From Fasciola hepatica (taxonomy: Eukaryota; Platyhelminthes; Trematoda; Plagiorchiida; Fasciolidae): 64,000 bases of DNA. A program made the position numbers and the translations under genes. Position 1 is the first letter of the stretch; every line of letters begins with the position of its first letter. The DNA lies in assembly GCA_948099385.1 (NCBI GenBank), contig CANUEZ040000140.1, positions 2,356,001 to 2,420,000 of the forward strand, given 5' to 3'. The notes beneath the pieces are model-generated. The model had not been told where the DNA came from, did not search any database, and worked only from the letters and a program-made list of their open reading frames with translations. Shown one piece after another: positions 1 to 14,060 of the stretch.

Positions 1-3000
1 TTTCTGAAAAATATTTTATTTTGGGTAATTTAATGCTAGCTCAGGACTGCGGAAGGGTACGTTAGGATGGAAGATAAAACGTTCACAGATTTTCTGTCTA
101 TCTTTATTTTCCATCTGTGGATCGTGTGTCTGGGCAAAAAGTTATTCCCATTCCAGATGGACTGACTGATTATTCGATGATCTGTGACTTGCTCACCATC
201 TGTGAAGTCCATTAGATAGGTGAACTATGTTCACCGGATTGTGTGAAATGAAATTAGAGGACACGGAATGTTGCACTGGAATGTATTCGTCCATTAGCAT
301 ACAAAATACGGCTTTCCCTTAGGCTTGAGATACGTAAAGGAAAATTTGCAAACAGTCGTTGAACCATGAACAATACGATTGGTAGACATTCACGTCATAC
401 ACTGTCACGTGATGTGGAGGCAGACCTTGTGTCCGACAGATAAGCATCGCGATAGTAAATAACCAAGACCGCATTGAGATGAGTCACACGTGCACGATGT
501 ATTTGGCTTTGTGAAAATGCATGAGTGATGACTGGACAGTAGGCTGGACAAAAGGACGGTGATTGGTCCAAACTGGATTCCTCGTATTGCTTGAGAAAGC
601 GACACAAAATCGCCACATATAACATTGCTTACAGGGATTAATGAGGCACATCGGCCTCAATCAAATCTAGAATTGTAGGGGTAATTGCGTCACTTAGGCT
701 GTGACGAAATCTAGGAACGAAATATAATCGGCGAGAATATTAGTTCGTCTAAGTGACTAACCACTGGCAGCTCCTAACTGGAATTTCGACAACATTATGC
801 ATTTAATCCAGATAAATCTGTGAATATTTTGTTGTTCAGTATACCTTCTCAGATTATCGTATGACCAAAACAGGCGAAATATTTTCACCTCCTTGTTCGC
901 GGTGATTCTATAGTCTGATTTGTAAGGAGTGAAGAATACGTGACCTTTTAGTTGATAAAGTTCAATCATTTGGAAGGGCTTTGCAGAATGCCTGTTTCCA
1001 AATTAGGTTGGCGTATTAATTGTACACTGGATGTGAAGAAGGAATGCACTGAATTACGAAACCCAATATTCGGAAGTTTTACGCTCAAACCCCGGAGAGT
1101 AATGAAGAAGACGCAAAATTCAGATGGTGTTCAGCGAAGTGTGTACGTTGGCAATAGCACTTATGCATTCACGAGGCAAACACGACAGAAAAAACTATCG
1201 AATGATAATGAAGTACAATGAGATGCATTTGTGTGCGTGTTTTTGTGTGTTTATGCCTGTCTCTCAGTGAACACAGAGGGGGCAGTCAGTCAGCCATAGG
1301 AGCACGACCAGATCTGTGAGCTACGGCACATGCAGCCGGGATTGTTCAAACACCTAAAAACGTTCACCAGAAAACCCGGTTAAGTACATGTGAATCATGA
1401 GAACCATGTTTCAAAGTTCAAACCTTTGATCATTCGGCTACATTGGTAGTTGGTTCCTCCACAGTCTGATGAAGTAATAAGTAGGACTCTAAATTATTAT
1501 CACGGATCCTACGTGCCAAACCTTATTGATGCGATTCGTGCTGAGATTGAACTGTCTTTCATGAAGAGCAGAGTTTAAACTGTTTCCGGTGAAATGGTGC
1601 TCTCTAACAGGAAAAAGCGACATACGCCAGATGTTCCGCAAAATAACTGTTTATTACTTGTTGATTCTCGAACTGAAACGGACTGAAAAGAAACCACAAC
1701 AAAGTTATCCCGCAGGTGGGCATGCGAACCCCACTCTTGGAGGACAATCGTCACGGTGTCAAATAAATCCCCACAAGTGTTGGATCGATTTTATTTGCTT
1801 ATGGAATGATACATGTTGTACCTGCTGGCATGTACAGTCATGTGCTCACTCGCCTACGCTTAATTGACACACCGTTAAATCATGGACGCATGCCTGCAAT
1901 CGTGCACACATGTACGCAGTTGAAATTTGTCGCGCTTCCTCCCGGACAGCGCTGACCAATCAGATTGTACCACGTGTTGCACGAACTTGCACGAATAAAC
2001 CGACTGTACAACTGCCTTATGCTTTGGACTACGTGCATCACTGACGCACGTACTCACACATAATTGCGTTTCACTTGCTCACTTGTACTGGCGCTTACTG
2101 TACGTTGCTACGGTTCACATTTACTCGTGCAAGTACGCCTTTCTTATGCTTACTGAATACGGGATACAACAGTACCAATGTTCAACTCATGCGCATGAAA
2201 ATCGTAAAAACACTGTGCCACATTTATCCGGGGTTCCAAACTTCAACGGAGCTCATCCACCGAGCTGGCCATTGTCAGTCGTGCTCCTTTGATCCCCGTA
2301 GGATCTGTTATCTCTAAACTTTACGATTTGCACATTAAAGCTTGGGAAAAATTCGCCAAGAATATTCTTGCGTACCCCACCTATCCCCTCTACCATGAAC
2401 CATGACTTAACTGCATGCCGTTCGCATCCCTCTAAGCATTCAGCATTTAGACTTTTCCCTTTCTCAATAAATACCAATTACTACTCGGTAGTATTAAATC
2501 TGATGCTCATTTCAAAGTGACCATCATCATGTTCCCCTAATTTGACTGAAATGTGGGTTATTTTAGCTAGCTCGGGTCTTTACTACAATAAAGTACAATA
2601 ACTTACTCTGGATGACACGTGCTACCTCCATGATATCACGGCTGAATTTCAACTGTGTGTTTCGCGTCAACTCTACACACCATGCACTTTCCATACTGTT
2701 CATGTCTTGTGGCTGGTCACCTAACTGGTGGCTTTTGATTGGTTGGTTTACCATTGTAGGCTGTCTAGATTAGTTATGAACCATGTAAGATAGAAGGCTT
2801 GAGTAGGAAAGGCGCTTTTGGAGTCAAATTTCGGGGGTTAAATCAATGACCTCACTATCTAAGTTAGGAGCCACTTGCTTGGTTGTACATATTTCAGGTC
2901 GTCAGTTATAAGGAAAATTCTCTGAATGGCTGGACCTTAGTGCCAAAAAAGGAATATCCATTCGGTTTGTCCCTAATGTAGCTGAAATGATGCTCATTTT

Positions 3001-6000
3001 GCACGTTAGGTTGATAAAGATTCTTTACTTTAAGTCAAAAATATCACTTCCGTTATCAAGAAAGCAGAATCAATAAACTGAGTGAGTTTTGTTAATTTGA
3101 AGTAAATCAAAGTCTGTGCGCAACAAAGGCCTCTCTCTTTGGATTTTAATTTGATGGTGTTCAGGGCTAAGACGTGAGGAGAGAAAATAGCAGTCGCACA
3201 TTTTGTGATAAATCATTCGTCAGCATATCTCGGCTGTGTTTTTGCAAAACCAACCACTTCATGTGCGACGGATCGAAGATTTTGTCCATAGCAGCACTAT
3301 ATCTTGGTTCGGTAGGCAGATAGTATTTTTCGATAATTTATCCTCTGTACAGACCAAACCCGAAAATGGGTTCCTTGAAAACTGTAAAGAATTCAGAGAG
3401 CTGGAGAAATGGTGCTTGTGGTGTGGTTAGATTAGGTCAGAATTTCAGACTGTACGACCAGATCGCGGCCGTCACTTTGTTCCGTGAAGAGTGGTCGGTA
3501 TATTGGTGGTCAACTTGCAGTCCGAACAATGATGGGACTGGTAAGAGTTTTACCGGTGTACACAAGATAGGCTCGAATAATGGATCGTTTATCGACTCAG
3601 CGACGGCATGTAGGTATAGGTTCGGGAATGAATGGGTACTCACTGCACGATTCGACATGCTTATCCCATTCCTACTTGATAGCACTTGTCCACAAAAGTC
3701 GGAGAAGGGTATTTTTGTTGTTCATTTACATTCTTGATCTCTGAACCATTTCAACACTTTGATTTTGAATGTGTCGTGCACTTGTTACCGAATAAATCAT
3801 TGAAAATCATTCATGTACCACTCCGAGTTCTCAAGTGCGCGTTGCTATGAAACATTCATTCCTCTGAGCATAAACTGATCTCATTTCGATTTACTACCTC
3901 AAGGAAGACGAAGACACCAATATTTGACTAAAAATTGCCGTGGTCGATTGCTCAACGAAATGATAACTATTGATCGCACTGAAATGTTCAAGTTGAACAG
4001 GTTTGCACTTTGACTGATGGATCTTTCGGCGGTCACTTTGTGATGGATTGCCGCACAACTCTTTTGGAAGACTTCTTCGAACAGTATTCATTATGTCCAA
4101 GAAAGATAATTCATCATCTGTCGAAAAACAAATTCCCTGTTAGACTCTACACTGTCAGCTATCCTTGTGATTCAATCGTAGTAAGGGTCAGTATTTTGCT
4201 ATGAATGTGTTACCGAGCAAAATTGAAATCGTTCAATAAATATGAAAAAGAATCGTTCGGATTAACGAGATCATGAGCCGATTCTGCGCAAAAATTCTAC
4301 ATTGAACTCGAACTGCTGTTGTGAAGACGAGACTGAAAGCGCTTTTGTCAAAGAATATTCCACCACAGGATAGAATCTTTGACAAAGAAGGAAATCCACA
4401 CTAAAGCATTTGGCTCTAACTGCTCTCATCATAAAGTTCATTGCTTCTATGTTATTTTACACATTGACAAACAATAATCAATCATTCGTTGTGCATACTT
4501 TGTTTTGGAGAACACGGAAAATAACACACTGGGGACTGCCGTGGCAACAGAACTAGGCGTGTATCAGACATTCAGACCAGTCAGTCGAGAGCAGCAGACC
4601 AAGGAAAAGGCAATGGATGCGTCGAAAGCATCCCGCAATTGACGGGTCCTGTGAGAGTACAAATAGAACTCATTGAAATGTCAAGCAGTCCGTAGGATAG
4701 TGTCTGCAGGTTTATGCACAAAAATGCATAAACATACAAAAGTAAGTAACAATTTGTCACCAGGGACTGTCGAGTTCTGGGCAAAAAATATTTTTCTTTT
4801 TGTGAAATTTGCTTTTGTGGTTATTTTCATTTAATACCAAACAAATATTAGGCATACAGAACTCTTGCTCACTGAATACTGCTCAAGTTGGGAATGTACT
4901 ACTCTGTGTAAAGTTGAAATTGCATGACTACAGCTACGGCGAATTTGATTGAATGTTTGAATGTGATTAATTTGTAAAGTCATGAATGTAGAATTGATTG
5001 CGTGTGGTTTTCACCACGGAAGCATGCATGCTACTCCTGTCGGGAGAAAGCCCATTTCTGTAGGTATCAATTATGTTGCTGCTTAGGGGCAGGCAGCCGA
5101 AGAACACAGACGCATTTGGAGCAAATGGCATAATCTATTGGTTTGTTAGCTATTTCGCAGTTGATGAAGGGTTCACAGGAAGAAAGCTGTTGATATTTCA
5201 TGGAATACACGACCTGGCAATTAAGGTCAGAATATGGTGATTCGCTAGACATCTCGTTTGTTTTCGTGATGATGGAGGAATGCCCATTCATGACAGCAAG
5301 TTTTCACTGCGCGGTAGATAACGGAATTGGGATACCATGACAAAGCACTTTGTGAGTTTTTCCATGAAAGAACCTGTTCAGATTGTTTCCGCAAAAGAAC
5401 AAATGTTTTTGCCATTTTTCATGTAAAAAATGGAGCTGGAACAAGGTATGATGGGCAAAACCATCAGGCTGATCTTGGACGATGATGTTTATTGTAGTAT
5501 CTTAAATCCTATGTTCTTTCTCGGCAAACCAACGCGATTGAGTATATCAGCACTCTTTCGACGACTACATAGTTCGTGTCTTTCATCCTTTTATAGAGAA
5601 ATTCTAAGAGGCATGTGGGGAATGTATGCATACATTTATGCCATGTATACCTGTGGCAACAGTTCTTCTCGATTTTCATTTTTTCTTCTCTAAGTCCATA
5701 AACCAACTTCCCCTTGGGCTAAGGATTTTGTGTTGTGGAGAAAATACGGCTACTTGCGCTTCATACATGGCATTACAAAGGATGAAAACACGGTGCGGTT
5801 GTTTTGTTCTCCACAGAGTTCATCGCGGATGCCCAGGCACGGAAAGTGATTTCTCAAGAAAACGATCTAGTTCTTTCAACCAATAATGCTCCGATGCATC
5901 CAATCTACTACTGAACTTGAAAGCCGTTAGGTTACTCCATAGGGTAAATATCTTCCTTAGAAAGCAAAACACCGTATTTGCTAGTGTCGTGTTTATTAGA

Positions 6001-6290
6001 GTGCCTGAATCATGTGTAAAAAAGTATCTACCATTACCTAAAGAGTAACTTAGTAACCGCGCTTATCAACCGATACATTTTTGTTTTTGTATGCACAACC
6101 AGAGTAAACCAATCGTTTTTGCTCCCAAATATGAGACTGGTGCCCATATGTCTGAGGCACGCTTTCAGTGAGAAAATCATCAGCGTTGTCCATTTCAGAT
6201 TCTTATTGGTGGGAATGTTATAAATAATAATCTACCAATTGCTGAACCGTTAAGTAATTAGAGCACTGAATATCCCCACGGTAGATTATT
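1..6290. other. No gene recognised; AT-rich non-coding DNA
   Basis: I read both strands and see only short open frames with no recognisable domain. The longest is 123 codons at 3366-3737 on the plus strand, overlapped by a plausible-looking but unidentified minus frame at 3437-3685. A CCAAT-type motif lies near 1950. Nothing here shows the clustered stops and conserved motifs of the transposon fossils found further right. Likely intergenic or intronic DNA. Confidence 0.5.
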
Positions 6291-6291
6291 T

Positions 6292-6615
6292 TTGAAAAAG
6301 GGATGTGACAAACACAGATCGGTGTTTTCGGTACTTCACGTCAAGCAAATAGATAAACATGTAATAGTGAACCATCATCATATTGCAGTGGGGAATGCTG
6401 GGGCAAGGGAATTACATGAATTACATGATGAACCAACCGAGGACCACAGACAAAAGAACAGACTGCGAATATGTCGTAGGCATCCCAAAACAGACAAAAA
6501 GAGGCATACGGACTACCAGAGGGGAAACAGCGTGATCTCCGGCAGCCAGCAAGATAGCTTAGGTAAGGGGCTGCCGACCAAGCCGTCAACTGAGTCAATC
6601 GGACCAACCGAATAG
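6292..6615 (+). CDS. Unidentified hydrophilic ORF, 107 codons, doubtful
   Basis: An open frame in a locally purine- and CA-rich stretch (6380-6720) that differs in base use from its AT-rich surroundings. The product would be strongly hydrophilic, rich in His, Arg, Lys, Asp and Glu, with no membrane segment and no recognised domain. The first codon in this frame is not clearly an initiator, so this may be an internal exon or chance. The opposite strand is open over the same stretch (6341-6679), so the openness may just reflect composition. A TATATAAA motif lies just downstream at 6730-6737. I do not recognise it; a low-complexity or LTR-leader origin is equally possible. Confidence 0.15.
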   Translation: MKKGCDKHRSVFSVLHVKQIDKHVIVNHHHIAVGNAGARELHELHDEPTEDHRQKNRLRICRRHPKTDKKRHTDYQRGNSVISGSQQDSLGKGLPTKPSTESIGPTE

Positions 6616-6729
6616 AAATGATGACCAAGAGAAGCAAGCTATCGACCACGAGCAACTGGCCAGAATGCAGCCGAAGCACTCAAGCAGCAGCAGGAGCAAT
6701 GTTGGTGCCGGCCAGTCTGGAAAAAGGCC

Positions 6730-6737
6730 TATATAAA
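6730..6737 (+). promoter_or_regulatory. TATA-box-like motif
   Basis: A perfect TATATAAA octamer follows a GC-richer segment (6650-6728), which is the usual setting of a core promoter. No convincing coding exon follows within the next kilobase, so function is unproven. In AT-rich DNA such motifs also arise by chance. Confidence 0.2.
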
Positions 6738-6739
6738 CC

Positions 6740-9700
6740 ATTGTATGTGTTTCATGACTTGACTTGTTTGGCCGTTGAAATACAAGTGTCCTCAGCCCGT
6801 CTTTTTGTCCTTGTTACAATATGTGTATCACGTGTATACACACATCCAAATTTCATCATGCAAATTAGTAATGAACAATGGTATTTAGAAAGGTTTCAGT
6901 ACAGCTGACTACAAGCCATCCGTTAACAAATAGCCGAACAAGACATTGTAAGGGGTTACTAACGCGTGACGTGGAGCCTCAATTAAGATTTTATAAGTGC
7001 ACACTAGAATAACTGATTTCGACCAGTCCGGATAGTAACTCCGTGTAAAGCTTCTCCGTGATCTCACAAAAAACCCAAGTGTGTTAGTACTGCATATCAA
7101 GTCAGTATCCTAATACCTTTCGTTGCCAAGATCTCAACCACTTTCGCACAAACTAGGAGAACATCTGACATGAGCATCTGACGAGAGCATTGATGGGAAC
7201 TTGTAAGCACTGGGATAAGTGAACATTGGAAAATACAGGTAAATTATCGCGAGATGGAAAAATGAACTAACTATCCGGCTGCATCAACTGGGAAGAATAA
7301 ACGCGATCGATTTCTGACATTTTAAACAATTTATGGTTACGATAGACAACCATCTCATGGTTATGGTCACAGTAAATGCAGGGCGGTAGAAAGTGAACCA
7401 CTGATCTCAATGAATCCCATAAGCATGCAAGTACGAGACAAAGCTCATGAGCCGATCTCCTGCATGATCATTTACTCGTCCAGGTAAGAATGCCGCGCAT
7501 CTCATATAGGCAACGCAGCTAGACGTCTGTCTTACAGCATTAGGAAAAATCTTCCCCGCCATGGTTAGGTCAAGGGAAGACTGACGTAAACAACAGCTCC
7601 ATTCTAGACCACTTGGTGAGCAGTGTTGACAAAAGCAACCCGTAAAAAGCACAATCACACCGCGTTGCACCTAACTGACTAAAACCACTCCCATTTCGAG
7701 CCCTAGCTGCGGCAGATGCAATCCTCATTCGCCCAATAAGACCTGAACTGCATACTCAAAACCGATTAGTCCAGGCGCTTCAGCTTCCCTGGTCAAAACC
7801 GGAAGCCATGGATGGCCGGCCGGCCGAACCCCGAAAAACCACCATGGATTATCACACCCGACGGTTGTAGTTCGGCCCCAGTAACCCAAACAAACAGAAA
7901 TCATTCCACTCACGACCCCCCCCCCCCCCGCACTTTAAAACCCTACTACAATGACTTTTACCCCGACCAATGGTCAACATATCCACTATCATCTCATGCT
8001 GAATTGTGAGAGTACGTATGTGACTAAGTGAAAAGATCTGTTCTCTCCCCAGCGCCTTGTTTTCAATCCAAAATTAAATGTTACTCATTCATTCAGGTCA
8101 CAAATAAGCGGAACTTATTTTCCATTCTTTTCATTTCCTTTTTTCATCAATATCTTGAGAGTTTCAAGAGGATTTCGAGACCTTTTACTCTGGAAAATAA
8201 CAGCGACAATTTGTGAGCACTATTGTCAGTTTTACAACTACTTGAAAACAATGTATTTTTTTTATAGAACAGTGACTAGCGAGTGCTGCTCTGTGGATCT
8301 GAAGTGCTCTCAAATGCTATCCTTTAGAAACTTATTAAATAAATGAGTCCCTACTGTTTGAGTCTAGTCATCCTGCATTTTACCATAAACCAGAAGTTTA
8401 ATCTTTTTTCACTGTGTCGTTACAGTATAAAATAAAATAGTGAGCCCCTTGTTAGATGTGTTTGTGTAAATTTCTGACCTTCTTAGTCTGTCTTAATCAG
8501 TTGTGCCCCGGTCGTAAGATATTCACCATGCCACAAGCATCGGAAGTGTAATACTGAGCACAGTCTGTTCGCCATATTAGGAACTAGAAACCTCTCCAAC
8601 GCATGTACGTTCTTGTTCTAATCACAGGATGAGATGGTCAACACAGCTTTGCGTACCACTTTGGGAGAGAATAGCGCAGCGGGTTTAATACAGTCGTGCT
8701 CCTGAAGAATGGTATTTGTTCACGTGACCAACCAATAGGAGAACACAATTCACAGAAGACTACCGAAAACTATGTTAAATTTTAATCAATTATTTTTAGT
8801 AAGTGTCTAAACCACTAACCCGTTTTTTAGTATCACGTGGTTCAGCAAGCACATATCAAATGAATAAAGTTCATGAATCCCGTCCAACTTGGGAAGAAGT
8901 ATCACCATAACTGGAATCAATACTTCGGCTGGATCACAATTGTATTCCAATAAAACCATTAGGCAAAGCATTAGTTCAGTTGGTCAGCCACTGTCTGGTC
9001 TGAAATCCTGTCTGAAGGGCTCAGAAGCCCCATGTGCAATGGTCATGGTTCAGCTCACACCCCATTTCTCCTAATGATAGCGGGTTATTCGATTCTACTT
9101 TCTGCACCCGATTCCAAATATCCTGTAGTCTCTTCGTCGAACAAGAATACGAACAAAGCTTTTACGAATCTTTCGTAATGCTTCTTCCCTTTGCGACAAA
9201 TGTTTTGTCTAACAGGTGGTGTTTCTGAGGTGAATAAATTACTCATTTCAGAGCGGGAATTTTCTCGAAAAATCTAACCCAATAGTACATCCAGTAAAAA
9301 CAGTTCCATTCATTTTATTTCTAATTGTAACGTTTTACTGATCAGGGAGAGTTGATTGATGGGAAAGGTTCGCCAATGTAGTTCAGTAATGAGTATCCAA
9401 AGGACTTCTCCAATTTCGCGTTTTGCCTCACCTCAAGCTACACTCAAGGTAAGGTGTCTTATGCGTATTTACAATCGTTCGGTTTCACACAATTCGTATT
9501 AGTGCATGCTTATAAAAAATACGTTCTACACGGATAATTATACTTCTGAAAACTACCGTATCTACGCAACGAGATGATTTTACGGGAAATTCTTATACTA
9601 CTCTGCAAATGTGGCTGTAATGGTTTTCGGACTATCTGACGCATGAATCAAAAACCTAACTAAGGTGACCATTTGGGGTTATTTCTAGAAGCCTTCAGAT

Positions 9701-11360
9701 TGCACATAGGGTTTTTTTGGCTATCGATTTACTTCGCATAATTAACGGTGAGAAATACAGGACTCATGAAAGGTGGTCCGATGTGCGCAATTCCCGTCAA
9801 AACTCACTTAACCGAACTCCAGGCTAAATTATTTGCATTGAACGGTGGTTCACCTTACTGAGAAAGCTTTTCCAGCGAAATCAAATTTCCCCAAAAAAGA
9901 ACTATCAAGCTCGACAGAGGGTTGGATACCTCCTTTCTGTGGACATATCCATTATTTTGTTTTGTGCTTTGATACTGCCGTAACAATTACCAATTTCAGT
10001 GTTCGCTTTTCAAATTTGCCTTCACGATTTCCAAAATTTGAATGATATTGAGAATTTGATTTCACTACAGGATGGCGAAATTATCGCTTCCTCTGGTTTT
10101 ATCTTCAAAACGTGGTTATGGCTTTGTATCACCGCGCAGAACTAATACCAGTAAACTGCGTTATTACTCAAACATCAACTGAAACCGCGACGGGAAGTCG
10201 AACAAAGTAGTTTTCCCCACGGTTCCTCTGATTATTCCGTGAACATTTCCATTATTGGTTGCCTTTGAGATCCACTTCAAACAGTCCTTAAGTTTCTGCA
10301 AATAGAAGTAACACTGGCGCATACACTTTATGTGACTAAGGACCGATTTAACCCTCAGATGTACCAAGTTACTTCAGTCACTAACAGCTTATTGATTTCA
10401 CTTTATAGTAGCTAACAAAAACAAATTATTTCACAAAAAGTAACTCGCTTGTGCGTAAAATAACAACAGAAATGGGAGCCGAGAAGGGAACATTTGAACA
10501 CAATGACAAATCAAATAATATTATTTTTCAATAATTTCAAACAACCACAAGGGAATGCTGATCCTATTTTCAGTGGAATTTATCAGAGGAACAAAAGAAT
10601 TTGATCGATCATACCTTTCAAATTAGTGAACTGCGTGTGATACTTTCCACCTCAGAAAACCTCACCATCCCAGAATTTTGAACATTAGAATAATCGCAAT
10701 AATTGGGGCGTAGCAACGGTTACGATTCAGGTCAAATATGTAAATCTTTAGACTTAAACTTTCAAAGTTCTAACAATTCGAACCGGTCACTCCGGGCGGA
10801 AAATCGACCGACACGCAAATAGACGTTGTCAAAACTCGAATGAAATCACAGTTTACGGAGTTATTCTATCCCCTACATAAATCTTTGTACCCTGACATGA
10901 ACTTTTTATGTCATATTCAATTATCTCATTGTAACTAGTGGACAAACAGACATTCCGGGTTATCTTTCTTCCTTATGACTAACAGCACAGTAGGGATGGC
11001 TTTACATTACTTGTTAGACTTTGATCCACAAACAGGTATGAATACAAACCACGCATCGAAAACAAGCGGCATGAGATCACTTGTGAACCTCTACCCCAAT
11101 GTTTGACCTCGATATTCGCATATGTTTATTAATATTTTGATTTATTTCTATCCTCAAAAAACACCTACTAGACACAGCGTTTAGCAACAGAACCACCATA
11201 CCACGAGTTATACTGTGGTACTTTACGTGCCAATAATAATGTTAGGAAAAGTACACCCTTCTAAATTCCCAACATTGAAAGAGAATTCTTTATCGTAATT
11301 GGATGAGGATTTTTGTGGGGCGAATGTGGCACTAGAACCTCCAAAGTGACCATGCTCCAG
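6740..11360. other. No gene recognised
   Basis: Short ORFs only, all below about 90 codons and without motif content. The stretch contains a cytosine homopolymer at 7916-7929 and otherwise ordinary AT-rich sequence. No repeat unit from elsewhere in the window was recognised in it. Confidence 0.45.
7916..7929. repeat. Poly-C homopolymer run
   Basis: Fourteen consecutive cytosines after 'cacga' and before 'gcac'. The minus strand is a G run. Run length is likely to be polymorphic or uncertain in the assembly. Confidence 0.9.
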
Positions 11361-11594
11361 CTATTTTATAATCAAAAATAGAATAGCTATGTCTACGGCT
11401 ACTGGACAGGAATTCTCGTGTGAGGCCCAACCGGCTCTTTTCCCCGCTAAAATATGGTCTTCAGGAGAACTGCTGACAAATTGGAGAATCTTATTTTTAA
11501 ACCCGACTAACTCTGCGTTGTTCATGCTGTCGTGGGTAACTCCCTCCCAATCAATTTGATCACAATGAAATGCGGCCCATACTAACCGGCTCAA
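11361..11594 (-). pseudogene. Possible LINE endonuclease (EEP) fragment, weak
   Basis: A 77-codon minus frame whose middle reads H-C-D-Q-I-D-W-E-G-V followed by a leucine-rich stretch and Q-F-V-S-S. The spacing resembles the G-D-F-N-x-P-x-I-D-W signature and following helix of the apurinic-like endonuclease domain in CR1-type LINEs. Only the D-x-I-D-W core agrees well; the key G-D-F-N has decayed to A-F-H-C. No neighbouring reverse transcriptase was found. It could be chance similarity. Confidence 0.25.
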
Positions 11595-11599
11595 CGAGT

Positions 11600-13990
11600 T
11601 TCCCCATCTAAAAATTAGTGGAATAATCTTTACTCAGAATTTCTAATCATGGATGGCGTATTTTAGAGCTTCTAGATGCAACATCAGCCAACAGAGAAAG
11701 TGAAAAAAATGTGAAATTCCAATTTCTTCGCACTTGTAACAAAAGAACATTTCCGTCGGGTTTACTATGCTGGCTTGGATCCACCGTAAGATGAAGCAGC
11801 TTACTTCATCTCATCCTTCTTCTAAAAAACAAAGAGCAATTTCCTGAACATTTTTATCTCTGGTCTTATTTATTGTTCATCTGGTGCTCTTTTCTCTACC
11901 GGAGGCAGTACATTTATTTATCCAAGTCGAATGTGTTTGCTGTTCCCTCTTGGCGTCTTGTTTTAACATTATTTTACAAGAATAGCGAAAAAAACGTCTG
12001 TCCATTTAAATGAAGGTTCTGAACGTCATATATCACAAAAACACTGGCAAAATGAGTTCATACAACTTAATCTCTCACTTTTACTTCTGGGAAATTCTGC
12101 TTCCATCACCGCGAAACACAAGACGAACGGTTGACGAAGAGCGCCCACGTGACCTTCATTTCCAGGTCATTACAAATAAATTTACCATAAACCAACCATC
12201 ATCCCGAAAGATAATGTAGTATTCTCAAAATGTGTTTGTGTGATTTTTGTCTCCTTTTGTTGGGCACAAACTTAATTGAAATTCTGGAAAAATAATGGTT
12301 GTTGGCTAAACTGAAATTTATTTTACAGCCCCCGGAACAACTCATAGTGAGCATAACTTTCAAAGTTTCAAAATTTATTAACTTTTTACCGTTCAGTAAT
12401 TTCGGTCTTTCAAGCTTCAGGCCAAGTGATCATTTTTAACCAAGACTAAAAAATTTCAACTTCTCAGAAAACATTACAGATCTAAAGTGAACAATATTAA
12501 ATTAATCTCAAACCTTAAATGGTATGTTAAAAAATTAAGAACCAAAACTTTACAACGGAGAAATATTTTTCATTCGGATTTCCACTGTTCCTGTAATTTT
12601 AGAAAAGTATTTGTTGACGTTTTCAGGAACGAGCGAAAGCAAGGTCATCAGAGTCTTTTGTCCTAGTTCACGATCACTAAATCTTTATCGAGATCTTTTT
12701 ACTCAGACAGCACTACATCATTTAACTATGAAATTAATACTAAAGTGTTTATGAAACCGCGGGTAGCATTTACGTTCATGAAAGCGATAACTAATGTTTT
12801 TTAAACAGGAGCGCAGTTATAGGTCCGATGATTCATGCTCTACCAGTTTCATTGATTTTTCATTGAAAACTCGCAAATAAAGGCGGCAGACTTGTAGTAG
12901 GTATTTACTTACCGCAAACAATTTATAGCAAATGGAGAGTCTATGGTTCTCAAGTAATATTTCACATCGCAGTGAACTTTATCCGAATTTTTTAAAGTCT
13001 ATGATACAATTCTAGTACTCTGTCCGCTTTCGCCTACTAACGAGTACAGTATATTTAAGACTGCCGTGGTACTCATTCGCTCAGATCCCAATGCGTGTCA
13101 AACAATTCATTCAGAGCGAATGAGGAAATGTTGTATCACCTTGAGTAGACAAAAGATAGCAGTAGTAGTCAGCAAAGCAGTATCTTGTGATGAGCGATGG
13201 TTACAACATCCATCACATCGGAATACAAAATTTCGAACAACACCGCCGCGCCAAAGCCAGTCAGACTGAGGGTAGAGAGCAATTTTCTGCCGCCCGGCTT
13301 GTTATCTGGGTCAATGTAGTTCCCCACCACAAGTTTCAAGGTCACGGTTTCCACTCATCCCCTGTAGTGCAGCTGGTCTTCGAGGGCATCAAGGTTAAAC
13401 GCTTTCACTATACTTACGCACAAGCATGGGGAAAAATTTGATAAACATGCACTAATTTAATTGAGTAGCCTTTCTGCGATTCTCATTGAAACAAGTCAGC
13501 AGTATGCCATGCGACTGGATCGATTAACTAATTGTATTTTTAAACTGATTCGGGAACTCAATGTCACTTGAACACGGTTTTTGGGTCTAAGCCAGCTGAA
13601 TCTATAAGGAAAAATGTAGAAAATTTAGGATAGAAAGTTATCATATATTTACAAAACAGAACTGCTATGTTGGTCAGCTTATACGATCACTCATTATGCA
13701 CACTCACAATATGCAAACTTTAAACAGCATTACATTACGGTAAAAATCCGACAAACAAAAATGAGATCTCACATTTGGAATTCTTCTGCTGACTTTGGAA
13801 AATTTTGGCAGGAGTTCGCAGTAGTTCAAAAAAACTAAGCGTGGAATAAATTTTACGTGAGCATTCTCAAATGTGACATGTTTCAGTGCAAATGTTGGAG
13901 TTGCGGTGTCATATACACGAGTTGTAACTATTCCACGTCCCAAAGCTCTGTAAATAAGTAGACTGGCCTAACTGGCCACGAGCAGTTACA
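11600..13990. other. No gene recognised
   Basis: Very AT-rich from 12,240 to 12,980. Between 13,060 and 13,440 the base composition is more balanced and short frames overlap on both strands, but none carries a recognisable domain or convincing splice boundaries. Confidence 0.45.
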
Positions 13991-14015
13991 GAGAAGAACC
14001 GGGGAATCGTTCGAG

Positions 14016-14021
14016 TTTATT
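14016..14021 (-). terminator. Poly(A) signal AATAAA
   Basis: TTTATT on the plus strand reads AATAAA on the minus strand. It lies 40 bases past the TGA stop of the PH-like gene, where a cleavage and polyadenylation signal for that transcript would be expected. Confidence 0.5.
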
Positions 14022-14060
14022 TTCCAGAATGATGGGGAACAGCCTTCAACTGCTAGTCTC

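Noticed and set aside
395..625. Overlapping minus frames of 60-76 codons near the left end
   Set aside because: Mutually overlapping frames with no motif, no consistent start and no splice context; they behave like chance ORFs.
3366..3737. 123-codon plus frame
   Set aside because: Longest frame of the first 6 kb, but without domain, flanking signals or repeats; an opposing frame covers the same bases.
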